Assembly: GCF_009727155.1 (NCBI RefSeq)
Contig: NZ_WNWM01000002.1
Span: 1,674,001 to 1,738,000 of the forward strand
Source: Pseudoduganella dura
GTDB taxonomy: Bacteria > Pseudomonadota > Gammaproteobacteria > Burkholderiales > Burkholderiaceae_D
Length of the DNA: 64,000 nt
Direction: 5' to 3'
The notes beneath the pieces are model-generated. The model saw only the letters and a program-made list of their open reading frames with translations, was not told where the DNA came from and made no database searches. How positions within the stretch are numbered: position 1 is the stretch's first letter; the number at the start of each line of letters is the position of its first letter. Below are positions 29,892-39,018 of the stretch, in pieces. A program made the translations under genes and the position numbers.

Positions 29892-31669
29892 ATGGGATTC
29901 CTACTCTTCATCGCGGGGCTGGGCGGCCTGCTGTACGGCATCGACGTGGGCATCATCGCAGGCGCCCTGCCCTATCTCGAATCCACCGCCTCGATGGCGT
30001 GGCGCCTGAGCGCGCAGCAGCTCAGCTTCATCGTGGCCGCGGTGCTCCTGGGGTCGGTGCTGTCGTCGCTGTTCGCCGGCGCCCTGGCCGACTGGATCGG
30101 GCGGCGCTGGGCGATGACGCTGGCCGGCGTGCTGTTCACGCTGAGCATTCCGCTGATCGCCCTGTCGGACGGCTACGTACCGCTGCTGCTCGGGCGCTTG
30201 CTGCAGGGCGTGAGCGGTGGGCTGATCGGCGTGATAGTGCCTTTGTATCTGGCCGAGTGCTTGCATGCGCGGCATCGCGGGCGCGGCGCTGCCTTGTTCC
30301 AGCTGCTGCTGACGATCGGCCTGGTGGCGGCGGCGGTAATCGGGCTGCTGCAGGCACATTCGGTGGAGTCGGCGACCGTCGCGGCGGGGCAGCTGGCGGA
30401 GGCGGAACGCGCGGCGGCCGTGTTTGCGGCCAAGGATCATGCGTGGCGGAGTATTTTCTGGTGGTGTCTCACGCCGGGGATCGTGTTCACGGTCGGATGC
30501 CTGCTGCTGGCCGAGTCGCCGCGGTGGCTGGCGCGGCGGGGGCGGATGGAGGATGTGCGGGCTGCGCTGCTGCGTACGCGGCCTGCGGATGAAGTCGAGG
30601 TTGAGCTGCGCGAGATTCAGTTGGCGCTGGCGCCGGGTGTGGGCGCTGGCGCTGGCGCTACGTCGTCGGGTTCTTCGGGCCGTGCGGTCGAACCGCTGCT
30701 GAGCCGCCGTTATGTGCTGCCTTTCCTGCTGGCTTGCCTGATCCTGGCGCTGAATCAGGCTACCGGTATCAATTCGGTGCTGGCGTATGTGGTCAATATC
30801 CTGAATCAGGCTGGCTTGCCTGGCAGCGCCGCGAATACCGCCGATGTAGCGCTGAAAGTGCTCAATGCGCTGATGACCGTTGTTGCCGTGGTGCTGGTCG
30901 ACCGGAAGGGGCGCAGGTTTCTGCTGATGCTGGGGACTGGGGGATCGTGACCGCCCTGCTGGCGGCCGGGCTGCTGTTCCGCAGCGCCGAGGGGGAGCAG
31001 CGGGATGTGCGGCCGGTGCTGCAGGCGCGCGTGCAGTCGGATGGGCTGGCGCTGCGGCTGTCCGACGACACGCTGCGGTCTCTTGGCGTTAGTGATGGGT
31101 CGCCGGTGCAGCTGACGGTTGCCTATGCCTATGGGCCGTTCACCAATGTGCAGACGCGGCGCAGTGACGATGCGGCGCTGCCGGAGCTGCGCATGCGTCG
31201 TGAGGATACCGTACAGCCGGACAGCGTGATCGGGGCGTTCTTCCGCAAGCTGCATCTGAATCCGTTTGCCGATCCGGCCGAGGGGCTGCGGGCGCCGTTG
31301 ACGATCGAGCGCGCCGATATCGCCGCCGTGCCGTCCAGCGCGCATGGATGGCAGGTGGCGTTGGCCATGTGTTTGTTTGTCGCCAGCTTTGCCGTGGGGC
31401 CGGGGGTTTGTGTTTGGCTGGCGCTTTCCGAGTTGATGCCTACTCGCATCCGCTCGAATGGGATGAGCATTGCGCTGCTGGTGAACCAGTTTGTGTCGAC
31501 CATGATTGCTGCCCTATTTCTGCCGACCGTGGGGCAGTATGGGTATGCGACGATGTTCTTTGCGTGGGCGGGGTGTACGGTGGTGTATTTCCTGACGGCG
31601 GCGTTTTTGTTGCCGGAGACGAAGGGGAAGACGTTGGAGGAGATTGAGGCGCATTTCGGGCGAAAGTAA
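29892..31669 (+). pseudogene. MFS sugar porter, split by a one-base frameshift near 30940
   Basis: The first frame gives 352 residues: a start like FLLFIAGLGGLLYGIDVGII, then DWIGRRWAMTLAG, GVSGGLIGVIVPLYLAE and AESPRWLARRGR. It ends at TGA 30948-30950, right after RRFLLMLGTGG. Coding sense continues without gap in the frame one base back as GIVTALLAAGLLF. It covers an insert of about 110 hydrophilic residues and the last four helices, ending in the sugar-porter signature PETKGKTLEEIE. The shift lies in the G-run 30939-30943. Loss of one base in ACTG(C)GGGGATC would explain it. Restored length is about 592 residues. It is last in the GalNAc operon and the likely GalNAc importer. A sequencing error in the homopolymer is possible. 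Confidence 0.85.
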
Positions 31670-31837
31670 GCGGCGATTCGGAGACTTGATTGCCCAGATC
31701 GATGTCCGCGGCGGTCAACATGAAGGACCTGTTGCTGGCACGTTGAGATTTTATTACTGCTGAGTGCGCCAGGGATGTACAAGGATTACTATCCGGAGAG
31801 TACGACATCCATGTGCCGTGTTCCCGGGGAGCGAACC

Positions 31838-32716
31838 ATGCGCCAGCTGCTTGTATCGATCGCAGTACTCTTTGGTTTGATCTGCGGGGCAGCTCGCGCC
31901 GCGCCCGTTCAAAGCAGTTTCGCCGCCGATGCGGACTCCAATACCTGGGATTGCCGCTACCTCCCCGATCGAGGGTCATGTTCGAGTCAAGGCACCTTCA
32001 CCCCGCCGAACGGGACCACGACCCAGTGGGCAACCGGCGCCAGTTCCAGCGCCTCCGATATCCGCGGCGAAGCCTGGTCGCTGGCGGTTGCGGATCCTGG
32101 CTCGTACCTGCCGCTCCTGAAAACATACGCTTCGAGCAACCCGAACTACGTCAGTCCATCGGGTGGCACCAGCATGGCCGATGCCAATGTCTGGGCGGTG
32201 CAAGGTTACCGCTACACCGGCACCACGGCGTTCACCCTGACGCTGACCGCAACACTCGACACCGTCATCTCGGCCAACGCGGCCAACTTCGCCGGCAATC
32301 ATTCGCTGCTGGCGGTCAGCCTGTTCGGCACCGACAACTACACATTCAATTACGATCCGGCCACCCGTACCGGCAGCACTTGCCCGATTACCGGCCCGAT
32401 CAACCCGCAGTTCTGCGGCCAGGGCCCTGCGATGTACGCGCACTACCACGAGTTCCTGGAAGATACGGGAACCGCGGTAGCAACCCTTTCCTATACGTTG
32501 TCTCCCGGCCAGACCTTTTATGTCGGCGCCTTCATCGATGCCAACGTGTGCTGCGGCGGCTCGGTGGACTCTTCCCACACGCTGACGATGCTCTTCAACG
32601 ATGCCTCGATGCTGGTGGATTTTCCCGTGGCGCTTGTGCCCGAGCCGGGCGGCTGGATGATGTTGCTGGTCGGGGTGGTGATGTTGGGTGGGTGGAAAGG
32701 TCGGCGAAAGGCGTAG
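31838..32716 (+). CDS. PEP-CTERM sorting domain exported protein
   Basis: 292 residues. ATG 31838 is chosen because GGGGAG lies upstream and a clean signal peptide follows (LLVSIAVLFGLICGAARA). The mature protein is rich in Thr/Ser/Asn with several Cys. The C-terminus is a PEP-CTERM signal: VPEPGGWMMLLVGVVMLGG and a basic tail. Proteins of this kind are processed by exosortase/EpsH systems at the envelope. The central part belongs to no family I can name. The gene stands alone between the MFS gene and the T6SS cassette. Confidence 0.85.
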   Translation: MRQLLVSIAVLFGLICGAARAAPVQSSFAADADSNTWDCRYLPDRGSCSSQGTFTPPNGTTTQWATGASSSASDIRGEAWSLAVADPGSYLPLLKTYASSNPNYVSPSGGTSMADANVWAVQGYRYTGTTAFTLTLTATLDTVISANAANFAGNHSLLAVSLFGTDNYTFNYDPATRTGSTCPITGPINPQFCGQGPAMYAHYHEFLEDTGTAVATLSYTLSPGQTFYVGAFIDANVCCGGSVDSSHTLTMLFNDASMLVDFPVALVPEPGGWMMLLVGVVMLGGWKGRRKA

Positions 32717-33047
32717 CTCGCCGGGAAGCCATCCTGACTCACGAATTCTTTACGTGGAATCCGGCTCAAGGCCTGCGAGCTCGTTTGTGAATAACGGCGC
32801 TGGCGCTCGCGGAGAATTATTCTCAATGGTAGCGTTGTTGGGGTAGTTGGGGCAAGGATGGGATCGATGTGGGGCGCGGGATTGGCTATCGGCCAGATCA
32901 AACGAGCGGGCGCTCTGGGTCAGTGCGCAATGTGCCGTGCACCGCGTTGGCCGATTCCGAGAAGCATAAGACGCCGCAGGTTGCGGAATACTTGACGCGG
33001 GATGTCGCCACCATGACGAAATTGCCGCTGCTGGTGGCAAGCTTTCG
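32717..33047. other. Intergenic region (331 bp) with a Fur-box-like palindrome and possible gene debris
   Basis: No convincing gene. GAGAATTATTCTC at 32812-32824 is a perfect 13-bp palindrome resembling Fur boxes of betaproteobacteria, but no iron gene is adjacent. A short frame ending at 33051 reads HKTPQVAEYLTRDVATMTKL, which looks protein-like but has no credible start and is unknown to me. Confidence 0.4.
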
Positions 33048-33314
33048 CTAATCCGCGCTGAAGTTTCCGCATGTAGCGATCAGCGTCGCCCCACATGAAG
33101 TCTTGTGCCCGTCATAGGCGACTGGCACGCCGTCGACCGAGTTGCTATCGCTGCCTTCCACGATGGTGCATGTGCCATGGCCCGGCACCGGGCACGAACA
33201 TTGGTCGCCCACGCAGGCGACAGGCTTGCCATCCACGAGGAAGTATGTCGCCTTTACAAAGATGACCATGCCGCCGTGGGAGGTTGGATCGCCGAGCCGG
33301 ATGATGTTTTTCAT
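33048..33314 (-). CDS. PAAR domain protein (T6SS spike tip)
   Basis: 88 residues from ATG 33314, with AAGGAG upstream. PAAR repeats are visible: IRLGDPTSHGGMV, KPVACVGDQCSCPVPGHGTCTIVEGS, VDGVPVAYDGHKTSCGATLIA. His and Cys residues are spaced as in the zinc-binding tip. PAAR proteins cap the VgrG trimer and can carry effectors. Its ATG overlaps the TGA of the immunity gene (ATGA), making it the last member of the T6SS cassette. Confidence 0.92.
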   Translation of the reverse strand: MKNIIRLGDPTSHGGMVIFVKATYFLVDGKPVACVGDQCSCPVPGHGTCTIVEGSDSNSVDGVPVAYDGHKTSCGATLIATCGNFSAD

Positions 33315-34624
33315 GACGGCTCCTTGACCAGTTTCCACACAGTTGGTGTACTCAGCGTGAATGTTTTGCGACGGCCGAAAAGCGGCTCCGGGCCCAGCAA
33401 TTCTGCTTGCGGCATTTTGACGCCTTGGACAAATTTTTGCGTGGTGCCACCGACGACATCGTAACCATTGGCGTGGTCCACGCATGACCACTGGCCGCTT
33501 GCAGGACAAGGCGTGCCGGCTTCGGCGCGTTCGGGAGGCATTGAAGGTTCCGGCTTCGCTGTTTCGACCTTGACGGGCCGCGGGCGGAGGGAGCCAGATA
33601 TCTGGTCCCACAAGGCTTGTACTTCCTTGTCGGACAGGCTCGAATTAACTGGTTTACCGGGGCGGCCGATACCTGTAGTGAGCTCAAGTACCAAGAATGG
33701 CTTCATGGCGTCGGTCTTTATCGAATCCGATTCCCACCTGTAACTATGAGCACGCGTTCCGTTATTTTCCTTTACCCGCTCCGAAGACTCTTCTCCCGGT
33801 ATGCCATTGATCGAACGGCGGCCCTCGAATATTGGTTGAAATGCGAACGGAAAATCAATTCGCGCTGAACTGTCCGCTGATCGCTGCAGCAATGTTTTTT
33901 GCTTTGTTACACCACTCATTGAATTAAGGGCAATAGCAACATCAGGATGTTTTGAGTCGCCAGTAAACATTACGACAGACTCGCGTGGCACTTGATCATG
34001 AGCCGGAAGAGGCACAGGCACTGTGTCAAGGATAATCCCATTATCAAAACAAAAACCTGGCTTACCAGGCAGATCATTGGATTGTCGGTATCTCATATTT
34101 ACAATAATCTTCATAACCTCATCAAAATCTTCCTTATCAGCGATCTCAAGGAAAAGACGAAAGCTGACTTCCTGAATTCTGACTAGGGCTTCAATCGAAA
34201 ACCATTCATTATCCACTCGTTTTCCATGGGCAATATGATAACTCCAGTTGCGACCGAAGGAGAATATTTTACCAGTAGCATGCTGCATTTTTAAATCACG
34301 CACATTCTCCAGACTAGCTAAATCTCTTTCATTTTTTTGCGCAGCTAATTCTATATTTCTCTCAATAATCCTGGCATTGAATTCCTCCATAGTTTCAGAC
34401 TTATCTGACGAAATTTGCACACCAGAAACCCTAGCATCACCGTAAGAAAATTCGAATTTTTCCGGAACATCTACTGCAAACCTTCCTACGCAAATTGTTT
34501 TAATCGCCATGTTTTTCTCATCAACTCGCATATCCGACCTCCCAACAGAAAAATTCCTTGATATTCCCACAGTCGGCATTCCAACCATAGACGCCAAAAA
34601 TAATAATTTTATTGAGATATTCAT
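33311..34624 (-). CDS. Tli4-like T6SS lipase immunity protein
   Basis: A 437-residue protein with an N-terminal signal-like segment (ISIKLLFLASMVGMPTVG), consistent with a periplasmic location where a phospholipase effector would act. The body shows features of the Tli4 immunity family: CVGRFAVDVPEKFEFSYG near the start and WSYHIAHGK. The C-terminal part, GTPCPASGQWSCVD then TTQKFVQGVKMPQAELLG, resembles the small extra domain often fused to T6SS immunity proteins. It overlaps the effector gene by four bases (ATGA), the classic effector-immunity arrangement. It is unusually AT-rich for this genome. Confidence 0.8.
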   Translation of the reverse strand: MNISIKLLFLASMVGMPTVGISRNFSVGRSDMRVDEKNMAIKTICVGRFAVDVPEKFEFSYGDARVSGVQISSDKSETMEEFNARIIERNIELAAQKNERDLASLENVRDLKMQHATGKIFSFGRNWSYHIAHGKRVDNEWFSIEALVRIQEVSFRLFLEIADKEDFDEVMKIIVNMRYRQSNDLPGKPGFCFDNGIILDTVPVPLPAHDQVPRESVVMFTGDSKHPDVAIALNSMSGVTKQKTLLQRSADSSARIDFPFAFQPIFEGRRSINGIPGEESSERVKENNGTRAHSYRWESDSIKTDAMKPFLVLELTTGIGRPGKPVNSSLSDKEVQALWDQISGSLRPRPVKVETAKPEPSMPPERAEAGTPCPASGQWSCVDHANGYDVVGGTTQKFVQGVKMPQAELLGPEPLFGRRKTFTLSTPTVWKLVKEPS

Positions 34625-36282
34625 GATTCCAATATAGCCCTAGCTATCAACTGAAAGGTCAACATCATTACTGAAGAATTAGAAAATACGTTTTGATGAT
34701 CGAATCCGGAAAGCATAAATGTCTTCTTGACTCCCCCCAAAACTCCAGCACCAGAAGTCGCAGGCACAGTTCCATCCCCATCCTCATCCTGGATAGAAGG
34801 AGTAAATAGTAAATTGCGACCGTCTTTAATCTCTACTGACCGATGACCATTGAAGGTACTCGAAATTTGCTTCCCTAAAAATAGAATATCTGGCGTTACT
34901 CTCTGACTGCCATATTCGATCCATGTATAACGGCCGAAAGATAGGTGTTGAGAATCAGATCCATAAATAGCAAATGAATTCGGATGATAATATATATCCA
35001 ATATTTTTTCATGAAACTTGGCTGCTTGATCAACCGATTGCTGCATCTTCTTTACTGCATGCTCTTTATGCTCATTAGCTGGATCAATTAACTCAGGCTG
35101 AAACAATCGGTACCAAGTAGTTACATCTCGATAGAACTTATAAGGATTTTCAATAGGAATTCTCTCTACTAAACCACTCTTGTTTTCTTCATCATTCTGC
35201 CGAATAAACAACCAAGGCTTGGGATACAGATGTGTAGGTAAAAGCTCCAATGCCCCGGGTGCATGAGCCATAACTGCATTCGTTTCTGCCGAAGTACGCC
35301 CTGCGATTTCAGCAAATGCATCTGCTGTTGCGTTTTCGAGTTTTCCGTTGCTTGGGCTGAATGTTTCTGTACCACAAGCAATCCTCCGATAGCAAACAGG
35401 CGCACCTAAGGCTGGCATACAGACATGTATAATGCCCCTTATTTTTTCAGGAATCTTTTTTGCACAAGCACGTGCAACTAGGCCGCCCATTGAATGGGTA
35501 ACCACCATAACCTTCTCACACTCTCGCCCTAGAGAACTGTAGTGAGAAATAATTTGTTCTATACGCTGACTTAACCGATCCGCAGAGTTTTCGTTTGACA
35601 ATAGCCAGTTATATCCAAACGCATAAATTGGATACCAGTACCCAGCAAGATTCTCAATCTCTGCAAGTTGAAAATCTGCAAGAATTTCGCTTTTCACTCC
35701 CCGCCAAAGCTTTCTATCATATTGATTTAAGCCAATCCAATTCGAACTAATTGTAGGTGGTTGGCTCTCCCAGCCGCATTGCAAAAATTTACCAAACTGC
35801 AGCTTTAGAGCGATAAGTAGGCCACCATAGCTTGACCAATGTATTTCGCCCCACCCGTGACTTCGTGCATAGCCTTCATCAACTTCACCAAGAGTCATAT
35901 GACCTTCAAATTCAATGGCTCCACTTGAATCCACTTCAAGGGTGTGACCGTTCAGTATTTTTTGACGCTCGGCTGGCTCGCGCTTTTTCCATACACCAAC
36001 TTCATTCATCCCTTCTGCTGCCCCATTTGGTGGACGCCAAGCTGCCTCTCCTGGTCTCAAAATTTCGTTCTTCTGCGCGCCTTTCTTCATGCTAGCCCTC
36101 AAGTTCGTCCCCATTATTCCTGGCACAACAATAATCGGCATTACCTTTGTTGGTGGCACGGAAATCCGGGCTCGAACGCGGCAGGCTTTAGGCGACAGCG
36201 TGGTTGTAGCTCGTAACGTGCCATCCTTTAAAGCCGATAGATGACCAATTGGCCGAGTAGGCTCTTTACCGTTCGATGCCAT
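34621..36282 (-). CDS. T6SS lipase effector (Tle4-like alpha/beta hydrolase)
   Basis: A 553-residue protein. The N-terminal strand IIVVPGIMGTNLR and the nucleophile elbow THSMGG (Ser264) define a lipase of the alpha/beta hydrolase fold. The likely catalytic His is in GFDHQNVF (His529) and acidic residues in QDEDGDGTVP may supply the Asp. Tle effectors are delivered into the periplasm of rivals and hydrolyse membrane phospholipids. There is no signal peptide, as expected for VgrG-loaded cargo. The gene starts seven bases after vgrG ends and overlaps its immunity gene. GC content is clearly lower than in the rest of the window, suggesting recent acquisition. The Tle4 sub-assignment comes mainly from the Tli4-like partner. 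Confidence 0.82.
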   Translation of the reverse strand: MASNGKEPTRPIGHLSALKDGTLRATTTLSPKACRVRARISVPPTKVMPIIVVPGIMGTNLRASMKKGAQKNEILRPGEAAWRPPNGAAEGMNEVGVWKKREPAERQKILNGHTLEVDSSGAIEFEGHMTLGEVDEGYARSHGWGEIHWSSYGGLLIALKLQFGKFLQCGWESQPPTISSNWIGLNQYDRKLWRGVKSEILADFQLAEIENLAGYWYPIYAFGYNWLLSNENSADRLSQRIEQIISHYSSLGRECEKVMVVTHSMGGLVARACAKKIPEKIRGIIHVCMPALGAPVCYRRIACGTETFSPSNGKLENATADAFAEIAGRTSAETNAVMAHAPGALELLPTHLYPKPWLFIRQNDEENKSGLVERIPIENPYKFYRDVTTWYRLFQPELIDPANEHKEHAVKKMQQSVDQAAKFHEKILDIYYHPNSFAIYGSDSQHLSFGRYTWIEYGSQRVTPDILFLGKQISSTFNGHRSVEIKDGRNLLFTPSIQDEDGDGTVPATSGAGVLGGVKKTFMLSGFDHQNVFSNSSVMMLTFQLIARAILES

Positions 36283-36289
36283 AATGACC

Positions 36290-39010
36290 TCACAAGGGTT
36301 TGTCTTCCGGATAGATAATCACATTTATTTCGCCAAGCTCTTCGCTAGTAACGAGCTCAGTACGTCCTTCGCTATCTGTAATGCCCTCAATTGCAGAGCC
36401 GTCCGGCAGCTCAAGTCGATACCGACGCCCGGCTACTGGTTTGTCATTCTGCGAGCTGATCAGTACGACACGTTCATCGGTCTCCATCTTCGTGCTAGGA
36501 AACTTGATGTCCGCAGCACTTCCACCGCCGCCTTTGACATGCTCGAATGACGCGGATCTGATCGTATAGGCGTCGGTACACTGCTGGATCACCTTGCCGT
36601 CGCCGTAGTCGACCTGAGCTCCCTTGCTCGCCAGACGGATCTCCGGAGCCTGCAGCTCGATCCGCTTGCCAGCGTTGATCTTCACAGTGCCGGTAGCAGT
36701 AAGCTCGATATCACCGTTATGGCTCTGGATCACCACGTTGCCCGACGCCGCAATCAACTTCATGCCCAACTTGTGGGCAAACAGGCTGATACCGCGCATG
36801 GCGCGCACCAGCACATTGCCGCCAGCGGCGACCTGGGCATCTTTTATAGATAGCAAATCGAGTGCGGTCTGTGCAGCGACGGCAACGTTGCGTTCGCTGG
36901 CGAGCAGAATGCCTTCCGGTGCACTGGCGGCGATGACTGCGGCCGGCGCCTTTGCACCGTCCCACTTGCTGATTTTTTCGCAGAGGCGTTCCAGCTCTCC
37001 CTGCAAAGCGTCATCACCTGAATGCGTCTGGGCCATGCTGCTCAGTTGTTCAGCCACTGCATTAAGCATGGCCGCGGTGCCAATCAATTCACTGCGGCTC
37101 AATTGGCTGCCATCACGATCAGCCCTTGCAGATATCAGGATGCCGCCAGGCCCACGGATTGCGACAGCACTCTCAGCCCGCAATTCGGCACCATCGCCTC
37201 GCGGCTCTGCGTATCCGCTCGCTCGCGGCGTTGTCAGCATGCCCAGATTCAACTGTGCAGCGCTGTGGTCACTTCCCAGCTGCGCACTGATCTGCCCCTT
37301 CGTATCATCAAACCGCAACTGATTCCCACGCCGCCCACCCTTCACTTCCCTGCTGCGAATCCCGGACAGATACCGGTTTCCCGGCAAGTCCCCCGCCTTG
37401 CTCAATGCCGGCGGCGTGGCATGCTGGTTGTACATCTGCCCCACGATCACGGGCTTGTCCGGATCGCCGCCCAGGAAGGAAACCAGCACCTCGCTGCCCA
37501 CCCGCGGCAGGGAGAGCGATCCGCACTGGTCATAGCCAGGCCCATTCCCCGCCCAGCTGGTTGCCACGCGCACCCATGCCGAATCGGATTCACGGTTCGA
37601 CGCACCCGGATTGGAAATGTGGTCTTCCTCCCGCGTGCCTGGAAAGCGAATCTTCACCCGCCCCATCGCGTCGCAATGCACTTCTTCGCTTTCCGGCCCG
37701 ACCACGATGGCGCTCTGCATGTGCACGGGCGGCAGATCCACGCGCGGGTCATATGCTGGCACCAGCGCAATGCCGCGCCGTACCGCGGTGAACTGCATCT
37801 TCACTGGCCGCCTGTTCAGGTCGTCATTCGCCCAGCCGCTGCGGGCGAACAGCCCTGCAACCCGGTCGGACAAATCCCTCGGCAGGTTGTTCTGCACGGC
37901 GATGTGCAATTCGGTGATGACAAATTCCCGATCGATATCCTGGTGCCGGTCGATCTCGGGATGGCCGGCCAATGCAAAGTATTCGCCCACACGAAAATCG
38001 CGTACCGAGCCCTCGCCGGTAAAACACTTCGTTTCAAAATCGTGCCGCTTCATCGCCAGGCCGCCGAGCGCCCTGAAGTCGGCAGGGCTGTCGCCGGCAT
38101 GCGGCATCAGCACCTGGTAGTCATCCAGCACAGCGCCCAGCCTGTGTTCTTTCGGGCCCTGCCTCGCTTCGCCTTCGGTGCGCATGTGCATCAGGTCCGA
38201 TGCGAGCGGTGCCCGGTAATCCCAGCTGTACCGCGCCACGGACGAAGGCTGCAACGTGCGCACCGCGTTCCAGGCGGTGATGCTGTCGCGCTCCTCGGTC
38301 GATGCGTCACGGTGGTAGCGCACGGTGCCGGCCGCGTTTTCCTGCGCGCTCTCGTAGCGGTTCAGCAGGCACATGCGGTGTGCCGGGAGTTTTTGGGTAG
38401 CGTCGGGTCGGAAGAACCATGCGATGCCGCGGCGTTTCAGCAGTCGCCGGATGAATGCCGCATCCGATTCGTTATGCTGCATCGTGAATTCCCGCCGCGG
38501 GTATTGCATGTTGTCGAAGATGTTGTCCGTCTCCAAAGCGATGACCGTGCCCAGCATCGGGTTCTGGCGCAGCCATTCGCTCAGCATGCCCTGCACGATC
38601 TCCGGTTCGGTGAGGTTGCGGAACACACGTGTGTTGATGCGCTTTTCAAGCACGGCGAGCACGTCGCGGATCACGAGCTGGTAGCTGGCCAGGCCGCCGT
38701 CGCTATCGCCGGCCCAGGCTTCGGTGACCACGCCGCAAACGCTGCGCAGCTTGCCTCGGTCGGTCACGATGTCGATCGCGGCGGGCAGCGCGATGAACTC
38801 CTTCAGTGGCAGGTTGGCGTCCAGCGCCATGCACTGCACGCGGTACTCGAAACCGCCGCAGAAGGTTTCGTGGCCGTCCACGCGCTGTGGCAGCAGCACG
38901 TCTTCCATCATCATGGAGGGATGATCCACCCGCAGCCGCAACGGGCGGGCTGCGGTGACGAGGTCGCGATGGGCCACCAGGAAATTGACGAAGGCACCGG
39001 TGATGTTCAT
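36290..39010 (-). CDS. vgrG: VgrG (TssI) with C-terminal extension
   Basis: 906 residues. ATG 39010 (MNITGAFVNFLVAHRDLVTA) follows AGGATCCACC; the frame is open further upstream but there it overlaps tssF. Residues of about 20-400 are the gp27-like part (HNESDAAFIRRLLKRRGIAWFF), followed by the gp5-like OB fold (VHCDAMGRVKIRFP, SWAGNGPGYDQCGSLSLPRVGSEVLV, FLGGDPDKPVIVG) and DUF2345 with the beta-prism. After residue about 830 an extra domain follows (RVVLISSQNDKPVAGRRYRL, then GSAIEGITDSEGRTELV). It resembles transthyretin-like adaptors that dock Tle effectors on VgrG. The effector gene lies directly downstream. Confidence 0.93.
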   Translation of the reverse strand: MNITGAFVNFLVAHRDLVTAARPLRLRVDHPSMMMEDVLLPQRVDGHETFCGGFEYRVQCMALDANLPLKEFIALPAAIDIVTDRGKLRSVCGVVTEAWAGDSDGGLASYQLVIRDVLAVLEKRINTRVFRNLTEPEIVQGMLSEWLRQNPMLGTVIALETDNIFDNMQYPRREFTMQHNESDAAFIRRLLKRRGIAWFFRPDATQKLPAHRMCLLNRYESAQENAAGTVRYHRDASTEERDSITAWNAVRTLQPSSVARYSWDYRAPLASDLMHMRTEGEARQGPKEHRLGAVLDDYQVLMPHAGDSPADFRALGGLAMKRHDFETKCFTGEGSVRDFRVGEYFALAGHPEIDRHQDIDREFVITELHIAVQNNLPRDLSDRVAGLFARSGWANDDLNRRPVKMQFTAVRRGIALVPAYDPRVDLPPVHMQSAIVVGPESEEVHCDAMGRVKIRFPGTREEDHISNPGASNRESDSAWVRVATSWAGNGPGYDQCGSLSLPRVGSEVLVSFLGGDPDKPVIVGQMYNQHATPPALSKAGDLPGNRYLSGIRSREVKGGRRGNQLRFDDTKGQISAQLGSDHSAAQLNLGMLTTPRASGYAEPRGDGAELRAESAVAIRGPGGILISARADRDGSQLSRSELIGTAAMLNAVAEQLSSMAQTHSGDDALQGELERLCEKISKWDGAKAPAAVIAASAPEGILLASERNVAVAAQTALDLLSIKDAQVAAGGNVLVRAMRGISLFAHKLGMKLIAASGNVVIQSHNGDIELTATGTVKINAGKRIELQAPEIRLASKGAQVDYGDGKVIQQCTDAYTIRSASFEHVKGGGGSAADIKFPSTKMETDERVVLISSQNDKPVAGRRYRLELPDGSAIEGITDSEGRTELVTSEELGEINVIIYPEDKPL

Positions 39011-39018
39011 GGTGGATC

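Noticed and set aside
30939..30943. Programmed -1 frameshift to make a full porter
   Set aside because: There is no X-XXY-YYZ heptamer or clear downstream pseudoknot. A mutation or sequencing error is simpler.
30734..31669. A separate 311-residue MFS-like gene
   Set aside because: Its first ~70 codons are out of frame with the porter and non-protein-like. Coding sense begins only at the frameshift, so it is the 3' half of the same gene.
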